DNA from: Actinomyces johnsonii
GTDB taxonomy: Bacteria > Actinomycetota > Actinomycetes > Actinomycetales > Actinomycetaceae
DNA: 64,000 nt
Direction of reading: 5' to 3'
NCBI RefSeq assembly: GCF_006546835.1
Contig: NZ_VICB01000004.1
Coordinates: 372,001 to 436,000 of the forward strand
Each line of letters starts with the position of its first letter. Position 1 is the first letter of the stretch. Below are positions 1 through 9,161 of the stretch, piece after piece. The notes below the pieces were generated by a model, which saw nothing but the letters and a program-made list of their open reading frames with translations, ran no database searches and was not told where the DNA came from. Both the position numbers and the translations under genes were made by a program.

Positions 1-764
<764 letters not shown>

Positions 765-858
765 GGACTCCTCCGGGTCCGCGCAGTGTCGACAACCCTC
801 TCAGTCCATTTCGCACCACACGTACCAAGTCCAACGACACCACAGGGAAGGCACATTG

Positions 859-1332
859 ATGAGCGCTACCGCCACTGCTCGAGTCACCCGCCCGATCGCG
901 ACACGGCGCACCGCCCAGGCGAGTGGTTCCTCCGGCATCCAGGGACGCACGGAGGCCGGTGCCGTCAAGCGACCTCAACTGCGCGTCATCAGCGGTGCAT
1001 CCCGGGCGACGTCGTCGTCCCTGCCCTTCCTCACGCTCATCATCATGGTACTGGCCGGCGCCCTCGTCGCCTCGATGCTCCTCAACGCCAAGATGGCCGA
1101 CACCGCCTACCGGATGAAGGAGAAGCAGGTCGAGCTCAACGTCGCTGAGGACCACGTCGAGACGCTGCGCACCCAGGTGCAGGAGGCCTCTGCTCCCGAC
1201 GCCCTGGCTACTCGCGCCAAGGAGCTGGGCATGGTGCCCGCGGCCGCTCCGGGTGTCGTGGACGTCGACAAGGGGCAACTCACTGAGGGCACCCCCGCCC
1301 ACGCCGCCAAGACCGGTCAGGCCGGGAAGTAG
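859..1332 (+). CDS. ftsL: FtsL-like cell division membrane protein
   Basis: Small bitopic divisome protein of 157 aa that would partner FtsQ and FtsB-type proteins at the septum. It has a basic, disordered cytoplasmic N-terminus (~1-54), one membrane segment at ~55-75 (PFLTLIIMVLAGALVASMLL) and a heptad-like extracytoplasmic stretch ~80-115 (KEKQVELNVAEDHVETLRTQV). The start is the ATG at 859, preceded by GGGAAGG at about 844-850; the longer open frame back to 574 overlaps rsmH and has no such site. FtsL proteins diverge strongly, so the call rests on topology and its position between rsmH and ftsI. Confidence 0.82.
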   Translation: MSATATARVTRPIATRRTAQASGSSGIQGRTEAGAVKRPQLRVISGASRATSSSLPFLTLIIMVLAGALVASMLLNAKMADTAYRMKEKQVELNVAEDHVETLRTQVQEASAPDALATRAKELGMVPAAAPGVVDVDKGQLTEGTPAHAAKTGQAGK

Positions 1333-1339
1333 GCCGCCG

Positions 1340-3139
1340 GTGAACCCCTCGCGTCGTCAGGTGCTCCAGGCCGGAGGTCTGCTGCTGTTCACGGCTCTGG
1401 CCGGGCGCACTGTCTACGTCCAGGCGGTCGAGGGACCGGAGCTGGCCGCCAGGGCCAAGGCCGAGCGCACGGTCTCCTGGGTTAACCGGGCGCCCCGGGG
1501 GGACATCACCGGACGCGACGGCACGGTCCTGGCCTCTTCGGCGGTCAGCTACGACATCGGCGTCAACCAGCCCCTCATCTCCCAGTACGAGCACACCGAG
1601 ATGCGCCTTAACGAGTCCACCGGGGTCAACGAGAAGGTGGTCGTCGGCTACGGGGCGGCGGCGGTGGCCGCCCAGCTCGCCCCGATCCTCGACGTCGACC
1701 CCTTCGAGCTCGGGGCCAAGCTTGTGGGAGAGCGGACCTACGAGGTCATCGCCCAGGAGGTCGCCCCCGACACCTGGCGCAAGATCAAGGCTCTGGACAT
1801 CCCCGGAGTCGAGCCCGACCAGCGCACCCGGCGCACTTACCCGGCCGGGACCGTGGCCGGCAACGTCCTGGGCTTCACCCGCGAGGGGGAGCACAACCGC
1901 GAGCTCATAGGGGCGGCCGGGCTGGAGCTCACTCAGAACGAGCTCCTCACCGGCGTTGACGGCAAGGGCAGCGAGGAGATCGGGCGCAGCGGCGTCATCA
2001 TCCCCACCGGCGAGCAGAAGGACAATCCGGCCCGGCCGGGCGCCACCGTGCGCACCACCCTCCATCCGGACCTGCAGTCCATCGCCCAGGAGACCATCGA
2101 CCGCACGGTGGCGGCCCAGCACGCAGACTGGGGCATCGTCATGGCTATGGAGCCGAGCACCGGCAAGGTCGTCGTCCTGGCCGACTCCAACTCCGTGGAT
2201 CCCTCTAACCCGTCGGCCACCTCCGAGGAGAACCGCACCGCGCGCAGCGTCCAGGCCGTCTTCGAACCCGGAAGCGTCGGCAAAGTCGTCACCTTCGCCA
2301 CCGCCCTGGAGACGGGCGCCGTCAAGCCCGAGGACACCTGGACTATCCCCTACACCTGGACCTCCGCCAGCGGCCAGACCTTCAAGGACTCCCATGCGCA
2401 CGAGACCCAGTCGATGACGACCTCCGGGGTCCTGGCCGAGTCCTCCAACGTCGGCACCGTCCAGATCGGCGAGAAGGTCTCCGACGACGTCCGCTACGAC
2501 TACATGAGGCGCTTCGGCTGGGGCGAGACCACGGGTATCGAGATGCCCGCCGAGTCAGAGGGAATCCTCTACCCGCCCAGCTCCTGGGACGACCGCACCC
2601 GCTACACCACAATGTTCGGCCAGGGGGTCGCCGGTACCACCCTCCAGTCCCTCCAGGTGCTGGCCACCGTCGCCAACAAGGGCGTGCGCGTGGCCCCGAG
2701 AGTCATCGACGGCTGGATCGACGCCGACGGCAAGGAGACCCCCCAGACCCGCCCGGAAGGGGTGCGGGTGATCTCCGAGGCCACCGCCACGACCCTCACC
2801 GAGATGCTCATCGGCGTCACCCAGGAGGGCGGCACCGCCGAGGCCGCCTCCATCAACGGCTACCTGGTGGCGGGCAAGACCGGTACCACCGAGATCCTCA
2901 CCGATGATTCCACCGTGGCGTCCTTCGTCGGATTCCTCCCCGCGCGCGACCCGGTCCTGGCCATCGCCGTCATCGTCTACCGGCCCGAGGGCATCTTCGG
3001 AGGCACCGTGGCCGCCCCCGCCTTCCGGGAAGTGGCGCTGGCCGCCATGCAGGCGCTCAACATCGCCCCGGACCCGAGCGTCGTGGCCGCCCAGGCCGCG
3101 CGCAACGGGGCCGGCGGGGAACGGGATGCGAGCCAGTGA
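1340..3139 (+). CDS. ftsI: Peptidoglycan transpeptidase FtsI (class B PBP)
   Basis: Septal D,D-transpeptidase that cross-links peptidoglycan with FtsW. The 599-aa protein starts at GTG 1340, 7 bases after the ftsL stop. A short N-terminal membrane anchor (GGLLLFTALAGRTVYVQAV) is followed by the class B dimerisation domain (RGDITGRDGTVLASS). The penicillin-binding domain has all three active-site motifs: SVGK with the nucleophile at about S312, SSN at about 368-370 and KTGT at about 513-516. There are no PASTA repeats at the C-terminus. A 107-bp gap follows before murE, so murE may also have its own promoter. Confidence 0.95.
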   Translation: MNPSRRQVLQAGGLLLFTALAGRTVYVQAVEGPELAARAKAERTVSWVNRAPRGDITGRDGTVLASSAVSYDIGVNQPLISQYEHTEMRLNESTGVNEKVVVGYGAAAVAAQLAPILDVDPFELGAKLVGERTYEVIAQEVAPDTWRKIKALDIPGVEPDQRTRRTYPAGTVAGNVLGFTREGEHNRELIGAAGLELTQNELLTGVDGKGSEEIGRSGVIIPTGEQKDNPARPGATVRTTLHPDLQSIAQETIDRTVAAQHADWGIVMAMEPSTGKVVVLADSNSVDPSNPSATSEENRTARSVQAVFEPGSVGKVVTFATALETGAVKPEDTWTIPYTWTSASGQTFKDSHAHETQSMTTSGVLAESSNVGTVQIGEKVSDDVRYDYMRRFGWGETTGIEMPAESEGILYPPSSWDDRTRYTTMFGQGVAGTTLQSLQVLATVANKGVRVAPRVIDGWIDADGKETPQTRPEGVRVISEATATTLTEMLIGVTQEGGTAEAASINGYLVAGKTGTTEILTDDSTVASFVGFLPARDPVLAIAVIVYRPEGIFGGTVAAPAFREVALAAMQALNIAPDPSVVAAQAARNGAGGERDASQ

Positions 3140-3232
3140 GGTGCTCCATGCGGTAGACGATCGTGACCACCAGCACCCCAGCGAAGCGACCCTCAGAGGT
3201 TCTTGTGGAAGATCGACAGTCAAAGGTCGCGA

Positions 3233-3238
3233 TAGATT
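3233..3238 (+). promoter_or_regulatory. Candidate -10 element (TAGATT) for murE
   Basis: TAGATT ends 8 nt before the murE ATG at 3247, so RNA starting 6-8 nt downstream would have almost no leader. A GAGGA between them could act as a ribosome site only on read-through transcripts from ftsI. No convincing -35 box was seen. This is inference from spacing and from the same arrangement at other genes in the window. Confidence 0.4.
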
Positions 3239-3246
3239 GAGGAACT

Positions 3247-4833
3247 ATGAGCAACCACGCCTACGAGTCGGCCGCCGCCCTACGGCCGGGCTCCAATGGT
3301 CCCGTCCCCATCAGAGCTCTGTGCGAGCGCTTCTCCCTGGTTCCCGCCTCAGCCGATGACGCCGCCGCCCTGGAGGATCTGAGCGTCCTGGGGGTCAGCG
3401 TCGACTCCGGTGACACCGCCCCAGGCGAGCTCTTCGCGGGCCTGCCCGGCTTCACCGTCCACGGTGCCCGCTTCGCCGCCGAGGCCGTGGCCTGCGGCGC
3501 CGTCGTCGTCCTGACCGACGCCGAGGGTAGCCGGATCGTCCACGAGACCGCCCCCGGGACCCCGGTTCTCATCTGCGACGACCCACGCGCCGTCGTCGGC
3601 CCCCTGAGCGCCGAGGTCTACCACCACCCCGCGCGCGGCCTCATCACGACGGCCGTCACCGGCACCAACGGCAAGACCACGACCTCCTACTTCCTCGACG
3701 CGATCCTGTCGGCCCACGTCGGCGCCTGCATGGTGGCCGGGACCGTCGAGCTGCGCGTGGGGGAGCGCTCCGTGGAGTCCCCGCGCACCACCGTCGAGGC
3801 CCCCGTCCTGCAGCGGATGATGGCCCTGGCCGTAGAGGACGGGGTCGGCGCCGCCTCCCTGGAGGCCTCCAGTCACGCCATCGTCCTGCACCGGCTCGAC
3901 GGAGTCGTTTTCGACGTCGCCGGCTTCACCAACCTCCAGCGAGACCACCTCGACTTTCACAAGACCATGGAGGGCTACCTGGAGGCCAAGGCACAGCTGT
4001 TCACCCCCGAGCACGCCCGCCGCGGCGTCGTCTGCGTCGACGACCAGTGGGGCGCCGCTCTCGCCGCCGAGGCCCCCATCGAGATCGACCGCCTGCGCGC
4101 CTACCCCGGCGACGCCCCCGCCGACTGGTGGGTCAGTGACGCCGCCGTCTCCCTGACCGACTCCGCCACCACCTTCACCCTCCACGGACCCGACGGCGAG
4201 CAGATCGAGGCCTCCTGCCCCCTTCCCGGACTCGTCAACGTCCAGAATGCGGCCCTGGCCCTGGTTATGGCCATCCGTGCGGGCGTGCCCACCGCCACCG
4301 CCACCGAGGCCCTGGCAGGAGCCCACAACATCCCGGGCCGCATGCAGCGCATCAGCCAACGCGACACCAGGCGCGGCCTGTGCATCGTCGACTTCGCCCA
4401 CACCCCCGACGCCATGGAGCTGGCCCTCAAGGCCGTGCGCCCCATCACCCCGGGCCGCCTCATCGTGGTCTTCGGCTCCGACGGCGACCGCGACCAGGGC
4501 AAGCGGCCCATGCTGGGCGAGGTGTGCGCCCGCCTGGCCGATGTCCTCGTGGTCACCGACGAGAACCCCCGCAGCGAGGATCCCCAGCTCATCCGCAACG
4601 CCATCCTGGACGGGGTACGCTCCGTGCGCCCGGACCTGGAGAACGTCGAGGAGATCACCACCTGGCGCGGCGACGCCGTGCGCCGCGGCGTCGAGCTGTG
4701 CGGCCCCGACGACACCGTCATCGTCACCGGCAAGGGCCACGAGCCCTTCCTGGAGATCGCCGGAGACTTCATTCGCTACAACGACGCTCCCGTCATGGCC
4801 GAGGCCGTCGAGGAGAAATGGGGGCGGGGATGA
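3247..4833 (+). CDS. murE: UDP-N-acetylmuramyl-tripeptide synthetase MurE
   Basis: Cytoplasmic Mur ligase adding the third (diamino) residue to UDP-MurNAc-L-Ala-D-Glu using ATP. The 528-aa protein has the P-loop TGTNGKTTT at ~138-146, the central LEASSHAI and NLQRDHLDFH blocks, and the C-terminal domain with VDFAHTPDAMELAL. The residue-specificity loop reads DENPRSEDP (~438-446). It keeps the Arg of the DNPR motif typical of meso-diaminopimelate enzymes but has Glu in place of the first Asp-side position. Actinomyces walls generally carry L-Lys/L-Orn, so substrate choice cannot be read straight from the motif. Its stop overlaps the murF start (ATGA). Confidence 0.96.
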   Translation: MSNHAYESAAALRPGSNGPVPIRALCERFSLVPASADDAAALEDLSVLGVSVDSGDTAPGELFAGLPGFTVHGARFAAEAVACGAVVVLTDAEGSRIVHETAPGTPVLICDDPRAVVGPLSAEVYHHPARGLITTAVTGTNGKTTTSYFLDAILSAHVGACMVAGTVELRVGERSVESPRTTVEAPVLQRMMALAVEDGVGAASLEASSHAIVLHRLDGVVFDVAGFTNLQRDHLDFHKTMEGYLEAKAQLFTPEHARRGVVCVDDQWGAALAAEAPIEIDRLRAYPGDAPADWWVSDAAVSLTDSATTFTLHGPDGEQIEASCPLPGLVNVQNAALALVMAIRAGVPTATATEALAGAHNIPGRMQRISQRDTRRGLCIVDFAHTPDAMELALKAVRPITPGRLIVVFGSDGDRDQGKRPMLGEVCARLADVLVVTDENPRSEDPQLIRNAILDGVRSVRPDLENVEEITTWRGDAVRRGVELCGPDDTVIVTGKGHEPFLEIAGDFIRYNDAPVMAEAVEEKWGRG

Positions 4834-6347
4834 ACCTCACCCTGAGTCAGATCGCAGCCGCCGTCGGCGGCAGGCTCATCGGCCCGGACGCACCTGTGAC
4901 CGGCCCGGTCGTCACCGACTCCCGCCAGGCCGCCGAAGGCTCCCTGTTTGTCGCCGTCCACGGCGAGCGCACCGACGGCCATGCCCACCTGGGCTCCGCA
5001 CTCTCCCTGGGCGCCGTCGGGGCGATCGTCTCCGACCCGGGGGCCGCCCGGGCCGGGTTGGGCATCGACCGGGGCGGCGCTGTCGGCTCCGCGGCAGCAC
5101 AGCCCGGGACGGGGGCTGCGTCCACGACGGAGGACACGACTGGGGGTACGACTGAGGAGCTGCCCCTGGGACTCGTCCTCGTGGAGGACACCGTCACGGC
5201 CCTCGGCGCCCTTGCCCGCACCCATCTGGTCGGCCTGCGCCGGGCCGCGGCCGACCGCGGCGAGCGGCTCACCGTGGTGGCGATGACCGGCTCGGTGGGC
5301 AAGACCACCACCAAGGACCTCACCCGCCAGCTCCTGGCCGCCTCCGGCCCCACCGTCGCCCCCAGGGCCAGTTTCAACAACGAGATCGGCCTGCCGCTGA
5401 CCGTTCTGGAGGCCGATGAGCGCACCCGCTACCTCGTCCTGGAGATGGGGGCCTCCGGTCCCGGCCACATCGCCTACCTCACCGACATCGCTCCCCTGGA
5501 TGCGGCCGGGGTCCTCATGATCGGCCACGCCCACATGGGAGGGTTCGGCTCCATCGAGGGCGTCGCCGCCGCCAAGGCGGAGATCGTCGCCGGCCTGCTG
5601 CCCGGCGGTACCGCCATCCTCAACGCCGATGACGCGCGCGCCGCCGCCATGGCGGATCTCGCCCCGGGGCGGGTCCTCACCTTCTCCGCCCAAGGCAACC
5701 CCGCCGACCTGCGGGCCGAGAACATCGCCCTGGACGAGGCCGCCCGTGCCGGATTCGACCTCCACCTGCCCGGACTGGACGGACCCCGGCGCGTCCGGCT
5801 CTGTGTTGCCGGCGCCCACAACGTGGCCAACGCCCTGGCCGCCGCGGGACTGGCCCTGGCCGCGGGGCTCGACCCCGGGATCATCGCCGAACGCCTGGGG
5901 ACTGCGAGCATTGAGAGCCCCCACCGCATGGACGTCTCGGAGCTCAGTGGCGATCTTCTCCTGATCGACGACTCCTATAACGCCAACATCGATTCCATGA
6001 CAGCCGCACTGGCCGCTCTGCCGGCCCTGGCCGGAAGCCGGCGCCGCGTCGTCGTGGTTTCCGAGATGCTCGAGCTGGGGGAGTCCTCCGCCGCCGATCA
6101 TGCCCGCACCGGGGAGCTAGCGGCCCGGGCCGGAGCGGCTATGCTCATCGGCATCGGCTCCACCCAGGAGGCACTCGAGGCCGCCAGGGCGCGAGGGGTC
6201 GAGGTCGTCGGCTTCGACGATGCCGCGACCGCCATCTCCCAGATCGACGCCCTCCTGGCCGACGGCGACGCCGTCCTGGTCAAGGGCTCCAACGGATCCG
6301 GCGCCTGGCGCCTGGCCGACCATCTCAAGGAGGTTCGTCCCCGATGA
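4830..6347 (+). CDS. murF: UDP-MurNAc-tripeptide:D-Ala-D-Ala ligase MurF
   Basis: Adds D-Ala-D-Ala to the UDP-MurNAc tripeptide, giving the pentapeptide precursor. The 505-aa protein starts at ATG 4830, overlapping the murE stop by 4 bases. It has the N-terminal substrate domain (GPVVTDSRQAAEGSLFVAV), the P-loop TGSVGKTTTKDL at ~153-164, the NFNNEIGLPLT-type block (here SFNNEIGLPLTVLE), EMGASGPGHIAYL and the C-terminal DDSYNANIDSM motif. An Ala/Gly/Thr-rich insert at ~80-115 lies between the N-terminal strands and is longer than usual. No D-Ala-D-Ala ligase gene (ddl) is in the cluster. Confidence 0.96.
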   Translation: MNLTLSQIAAAVGGRLIGPDAPVTGPVVTDSRQAAEGSLFVAVHGERTDGHAHLGSALSLGAVGAIVSDPGAARAGLGIDRGGAVGSAAAQPGTGAASTTEDTTGGTTEELPLGLVLVEDTVTALGALARTHLVGLRRAAADRGERLTVVAMTGSVGKTTTKDLTRQLLAASGPTVAPRASFNNEIGLPLTVLEADERTRYLVLEMGASGPGHIAYLTDIAPLDAAGVLMIGHAHMGGFGSIEGVAAAKAEIVAGLLPGGTAILNADDARAAAMADLAPGRVLTFSAQGNPADLRAENIALDEAARAGFDLHLPGLDGPRRVRLCVAGAHNVANALAAAGLALAAGLDPGIIAERLGTASIESPHRMDVSELSGDLLLIDDSYNANIDSMTAALAALPALAGSRRRVVVVSEMLELGESSAADHARTGELAARAGAAMLIGIGSTQEALEAARARGVEVVGFDDAATAISQIDALLADGDAVLVKGSNGSGAWRLADHLKEVRPR

Positions 6348-7444
6348 CCGCCATCCTCATCTCCGGCGTGGTCGGACTGGTGGGCACTCTGCTGGGAACC
6401 CCGCTGCTCATCCGCTACCTCCACGCCAAGGAGTACGGGCAGTTCATCCGCCAGGACGGCCCCCAGGGCCACTTCACCAAGCGCGGCACGCCCACCATGG
6501 GCGGCCTCGTCATCATCATCTCCACCGTCCTGGGATACACCCTGGCGAATCTCACCCAGCTGCGCACGCCGCGAGCCTCCGGAGTCCTGCTGCTCTTCCT
6601 CATCGTCGGACTCGGGCTCATCGGCTTCCTGGACGACTTCGAGAAGATCTCCAAGCAGCGCTCCCTGGGGCTGCGGGCCTGGCAGAAGATCCTGGGACAG
6701 GCGCTCATCGGCATCGGCTTCTCGGTGGCGGCCCTGCACTTCGCCGATCGCAACGGGCTCACCCCTGGCTCCACCCGGATCTCCTTCGCCCGAGACTCGG
6801 CGATCAACCTGGCCTTCGCGGGCAGTGTCATCGGGCTCATCCTGTTCATCCTGTGGGCGAACTTCCTCATCACCGCCTGGTCCAACGCCGTCAACCTCAC
6901 CGATGGCCTCGACGGGCTGGCCGCCGGCGCCTCGGCCATGGTGTTCGGCGCCTACACGCTCATCGGCCTGTGGCAGACCAACCAGTCCTGCAACTACGGC
7001 CACGAGACCATGGTCCCCACCACCTGCTACCTGGTCAGGGACCCGCGCGACCTGGCGATGATCGCTGCCGCCCTGATGGGGGCGTGCTTCGGGTTCCTGT
7101 GGTGGAACGCCTCACCGGCCAAGATCTTCATGGGCGACACCGGCTCCCTGGCCCTGGGCGGCGCTGTCGCGGGGCTGTCGATCCTGACCCGCACCGAGTT
7201 CCTCGCCGTCATACTGGGCGGGCTCTTCCTGGCCGAGGTCATGAGCGACATCATTCAGATCGTCTCGTTCAAGTCGACAGGCCGACGCGTCTTCCGCATG
7301 GCTCCACTGCATCACCACTTCGAACTGGGAGGATGGACCGAGGTCAACGTGGTGATCCGCTTCTGGATCATCGCCGGCCTGTGCGTTATCGCGGGACTGG
7401 GACTCTTCTACGCCGAGTACCTGCGCCAGCTCATCTTCGGGTGA
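6344..7444 (+). CDS. mraY: Phospho-MurNAc-pentapeptide transferase MraY
   Basis: Integral membrane enzyme that transfers phospho-MurNAc-pentapeptide to undecaprenyl phosphate, giving lipid I. The 366-aa polytopic protein has the signature blocks KRGTPTMGG, the acidic FLDDFEK loop, the catalytic NAVNLTDGLDGLAAG segment, FMGDTGSLALGG and MAPLHHHFELGGW. It overlaps murF by ATGA, so translation is probably coupled. Its length matches the family. Confidence 0.97.
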   Translation: MTAILISGVVGLVGTLLGTPLLIRYLHAKEYGQFIRQDGPQGHFTKRGTPTMGGLVIIISTVLGYTLANLTQLRTPRASGVLLLFLIVGLGLIGFLDDFEKISKQRSLGLRAWQKILGQALIGIGFSVAALHFADRNGLTPGSTRISFARDSAINLAFAGSVIGLILFILWANFLITAWSNAVNLTDGLDGLAAGASAMVFGAYTLIGLWQTNQSCNYGHETMVPTTCYLVRDPRDLAMIAAALMGACFGFLWWNASPAKIFMGDTGSLALGGAVAGLSILTRTEFLAVILGGLFLAEVMSDIIQIVSFKSTGRRVFRMAPLHHHFELGGWTEVNVVIRFWIIAGLCVIAGLGLFYAEYLRQLIFG

Positions 7445-7502
7445 GTCGGGTCGCCCGGATTCCGCGAACCATCGATGCAGAGCCCCCTTGCCGGCGGTCC
7501 GG

Positions 7503-7537
7503 CCAGGAGCAGTGAAGAACAGTGAAGAACCAGGAGC
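7503..7537 (+). repeat. Short duplication in the mraY-murD gap
   Basis: AGTGAAGAAC occurs twice in tandem (7511-7530). The pair is flanked on both sides by CCAGGAGC (7503-7510 and 7530-7537). The right-hand copy supplies an AGGAG about 14 nt before the murD GTG. It looks like a local slippage duplication; no function is evident. Confidence 0.6.
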
Positions 7538-7550
7538 GTGAGCCCGCACC

Positions 7551-9161
7551 GTGACCAGCCTGACTGAAGTCCCCGGTGAACCGCCCCGCAGTGCCGGGCC
7601 GGTGAACGCATCCGGCCGCGTCGCCGGTCCTGCCGGGTCCCTGCGCGATCAGCTCGACGGCGCCCACGTGGCCGTCGTCGGGCTGGGGCGCACCGGGCGC
7701 GCCGTTGTCGACGCCCTGGTCACCCTAGGGGCTCGTATTCACGTCTTCGACAGCCGCGAGGCCTCCATCGAGGCGCTGGACGCATCCGCGCACACAGCCC
7801 TGGCCTCCTGCGTCGTCTCGGCTGCTGTGGCCGACGGCGAGGCGTGCGCGGCCGCCCTGGCGGACTCTCCGGCGCGGCTGTTGGTCGTCTCACCCGGCGT
7901 TCCAGCCACGGGTCCGGTCCTGCGCACCGCCGAGGCGGTCGGCATCGAGACCTGGAGCGAGATCGAGCTGGCCTGGCGGCTCCAGCAGGACTCCTCCCGA
8001 CCGGGCGTCCCCTGGCTGACGCTGACCGGCACGGACGGCAAGACCACCACGGTCGGCATGCTCTCGGCCATCCTCGAGGCCCAGGGACTTGCCGCCCCGG
8101 CCGTCGGCAACATCGGAACGCCCGCCATCGAGGCGGTGCTGGCCGGCAGCGCAGACGCCCTGGCCGTGGAGCTGTCCAGTTTCCAGCTGCACACCACTCG
8201 GACCCTCTCGCCCCTGGCCTCTGCGTGCCTCAACCTGGCCGCGGACCACCTCGACTGGCACGGGGGCCCGGAGGCCTACGCCCAGGACAAGGCCCGCGTC
8301 TACGCCCGGACCCGTCTCGCCGCCGTCTACAACCTCGCCGATGCCGCCACTGAGGACATGGTCCGCCAGGCCGATGTCGTCGAGGGTTGCCGTGCTGTCG
8401 GATTCACCCTGGCTACGCCGGGACTCGGGCAGGTCGGCATGGTCGAGGATCTGCTGGTGGACCGCGCCTTCCACGCCGAGCGTCGCTCCAGTGGCGTCGA
8501 GCTGGCTACCGTCGCCGACCTGGCTCACCTGGCTCCGGGCCACCGCACCGAAAACCTGCCCCCCCATATACTCGCCGACGCCCTGGCGGCAGCGGCTCTG
8601 GCCCGCGCGGCAGGTGCGGGCGCCGAGGCGGTCGCCGCCGGACTGCGCGCCTACAGCCCCGGAGCCCATCGGATCGTCACCGTCGCCGAGGCGGGCTCCG
8701 TCACCTGGGTCGACGATTCCAAGGCCACCAACCCGCACTCCGCCGAGGCGGCGCTCACCTCCCTGCCGCGGGGAACCGGCGTATGGATCTGCGGCGGAGA
8801 CACCAAGGGCGCCCAGTTCTTCGACCTGGTCCGCTCGGTGCGCCCCCACCTGCGCGGCGCCGTCGTCATCGGCAAGGATCAGAGCGATATCCTGGCCGCC
8901 CTGGAGCAGGAGGCCCCGGGATTGCCGGTGACCCGCATCGGCGACGCTGCGCCCGAGCGGGTCAGCGCCGCGGCGGTGGAGGCCGCCGGCGCCATGGCTC
9001 GCGGCGGCGATACCGTCATGCTGGCTCCGGCCTGCGCCTCCTGGGACCAGTTCGCCTCCTACGCCCAGCGCGGCGACCTCTTCGCCGCGGCCGCCCAGGC
9101 TTACACCCGCGGTGACGGGCTCCAGGCCACGGACGCCCCCGGTGTCCAGGAGCAGCTGTGA
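7551..9161 (+). CDS. murD: UDP-MurNAc-L-alanine:D-glutamate ligase MurD
   Basis: Mur ligase adding D-Glu to UDP-MurNAc-L-Ala. The 536-aa protein has a disordered N-terminal extension of ~35 residues, then the Rossmann-like VAVVGLGRTGRA start, the P-loop LTGTDGKTTT (T159-K164), the ELSSFQL block, NLAADHLDWHGG, and C-terminal VDDSKATNPHSA and LAPACASWDQFASY. It is longer than the ~450-aa family norm because of the N-terminal tail and small loops. Start GTG 7551 has AGGAG at 7532-7536, rather far upstream. Its stop overlaps ftsW (GTGA). Confidence 0.95.
   Translation: MTSLTEVPGEPPRSAGPVNASGRVAGPAGSLRDQLDGAHVAVVGLGRTGRAVVDALVTLGARIHVFDSREASIEALDASAHTALASCVVSAAVADGEACAAALADSPARLLVVSPGVPATGPVLRTAEAVGIETWSEIELAWRLQQDSSRPGVPWLTLTGTDGKTTTVGMLSAILEAQGLAAPAVGNIGTPAIEAVLAGSADALAVELSSFQLHTTRTLSPLASACLNLAADHLDWHGGPEAYAQDKARVYARTRLAAVYNLADAATEDMVRQADVVEGCRAVGFTLATPGLGQVGMVEDLLVDRAFHAERRSSGVELATVADLAHLAPGHRTENLPPHILADALAAAALARAAGAGAEAVAAGLRAYSPGAHRIVTVAEAGSVTWVDDSKATNPHSAEAALTSLPRGTGVWICGGDTKGAQFFDLVRSVRPHLRGAVVIGKDQSDILAALEQEAPGLPVTRIGDAAPERVSAAAVEAAGAMARGGDTVMLAPACASWDQFASYAQRGDLFAAAAQAYTRGDGLQATDAPGVQEQL

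Noticed and set aside
3349-4740. Minus-strand open frame of 463 codons across murE
   Set aside because: Low-complexity shadow opposite a complete MurE.
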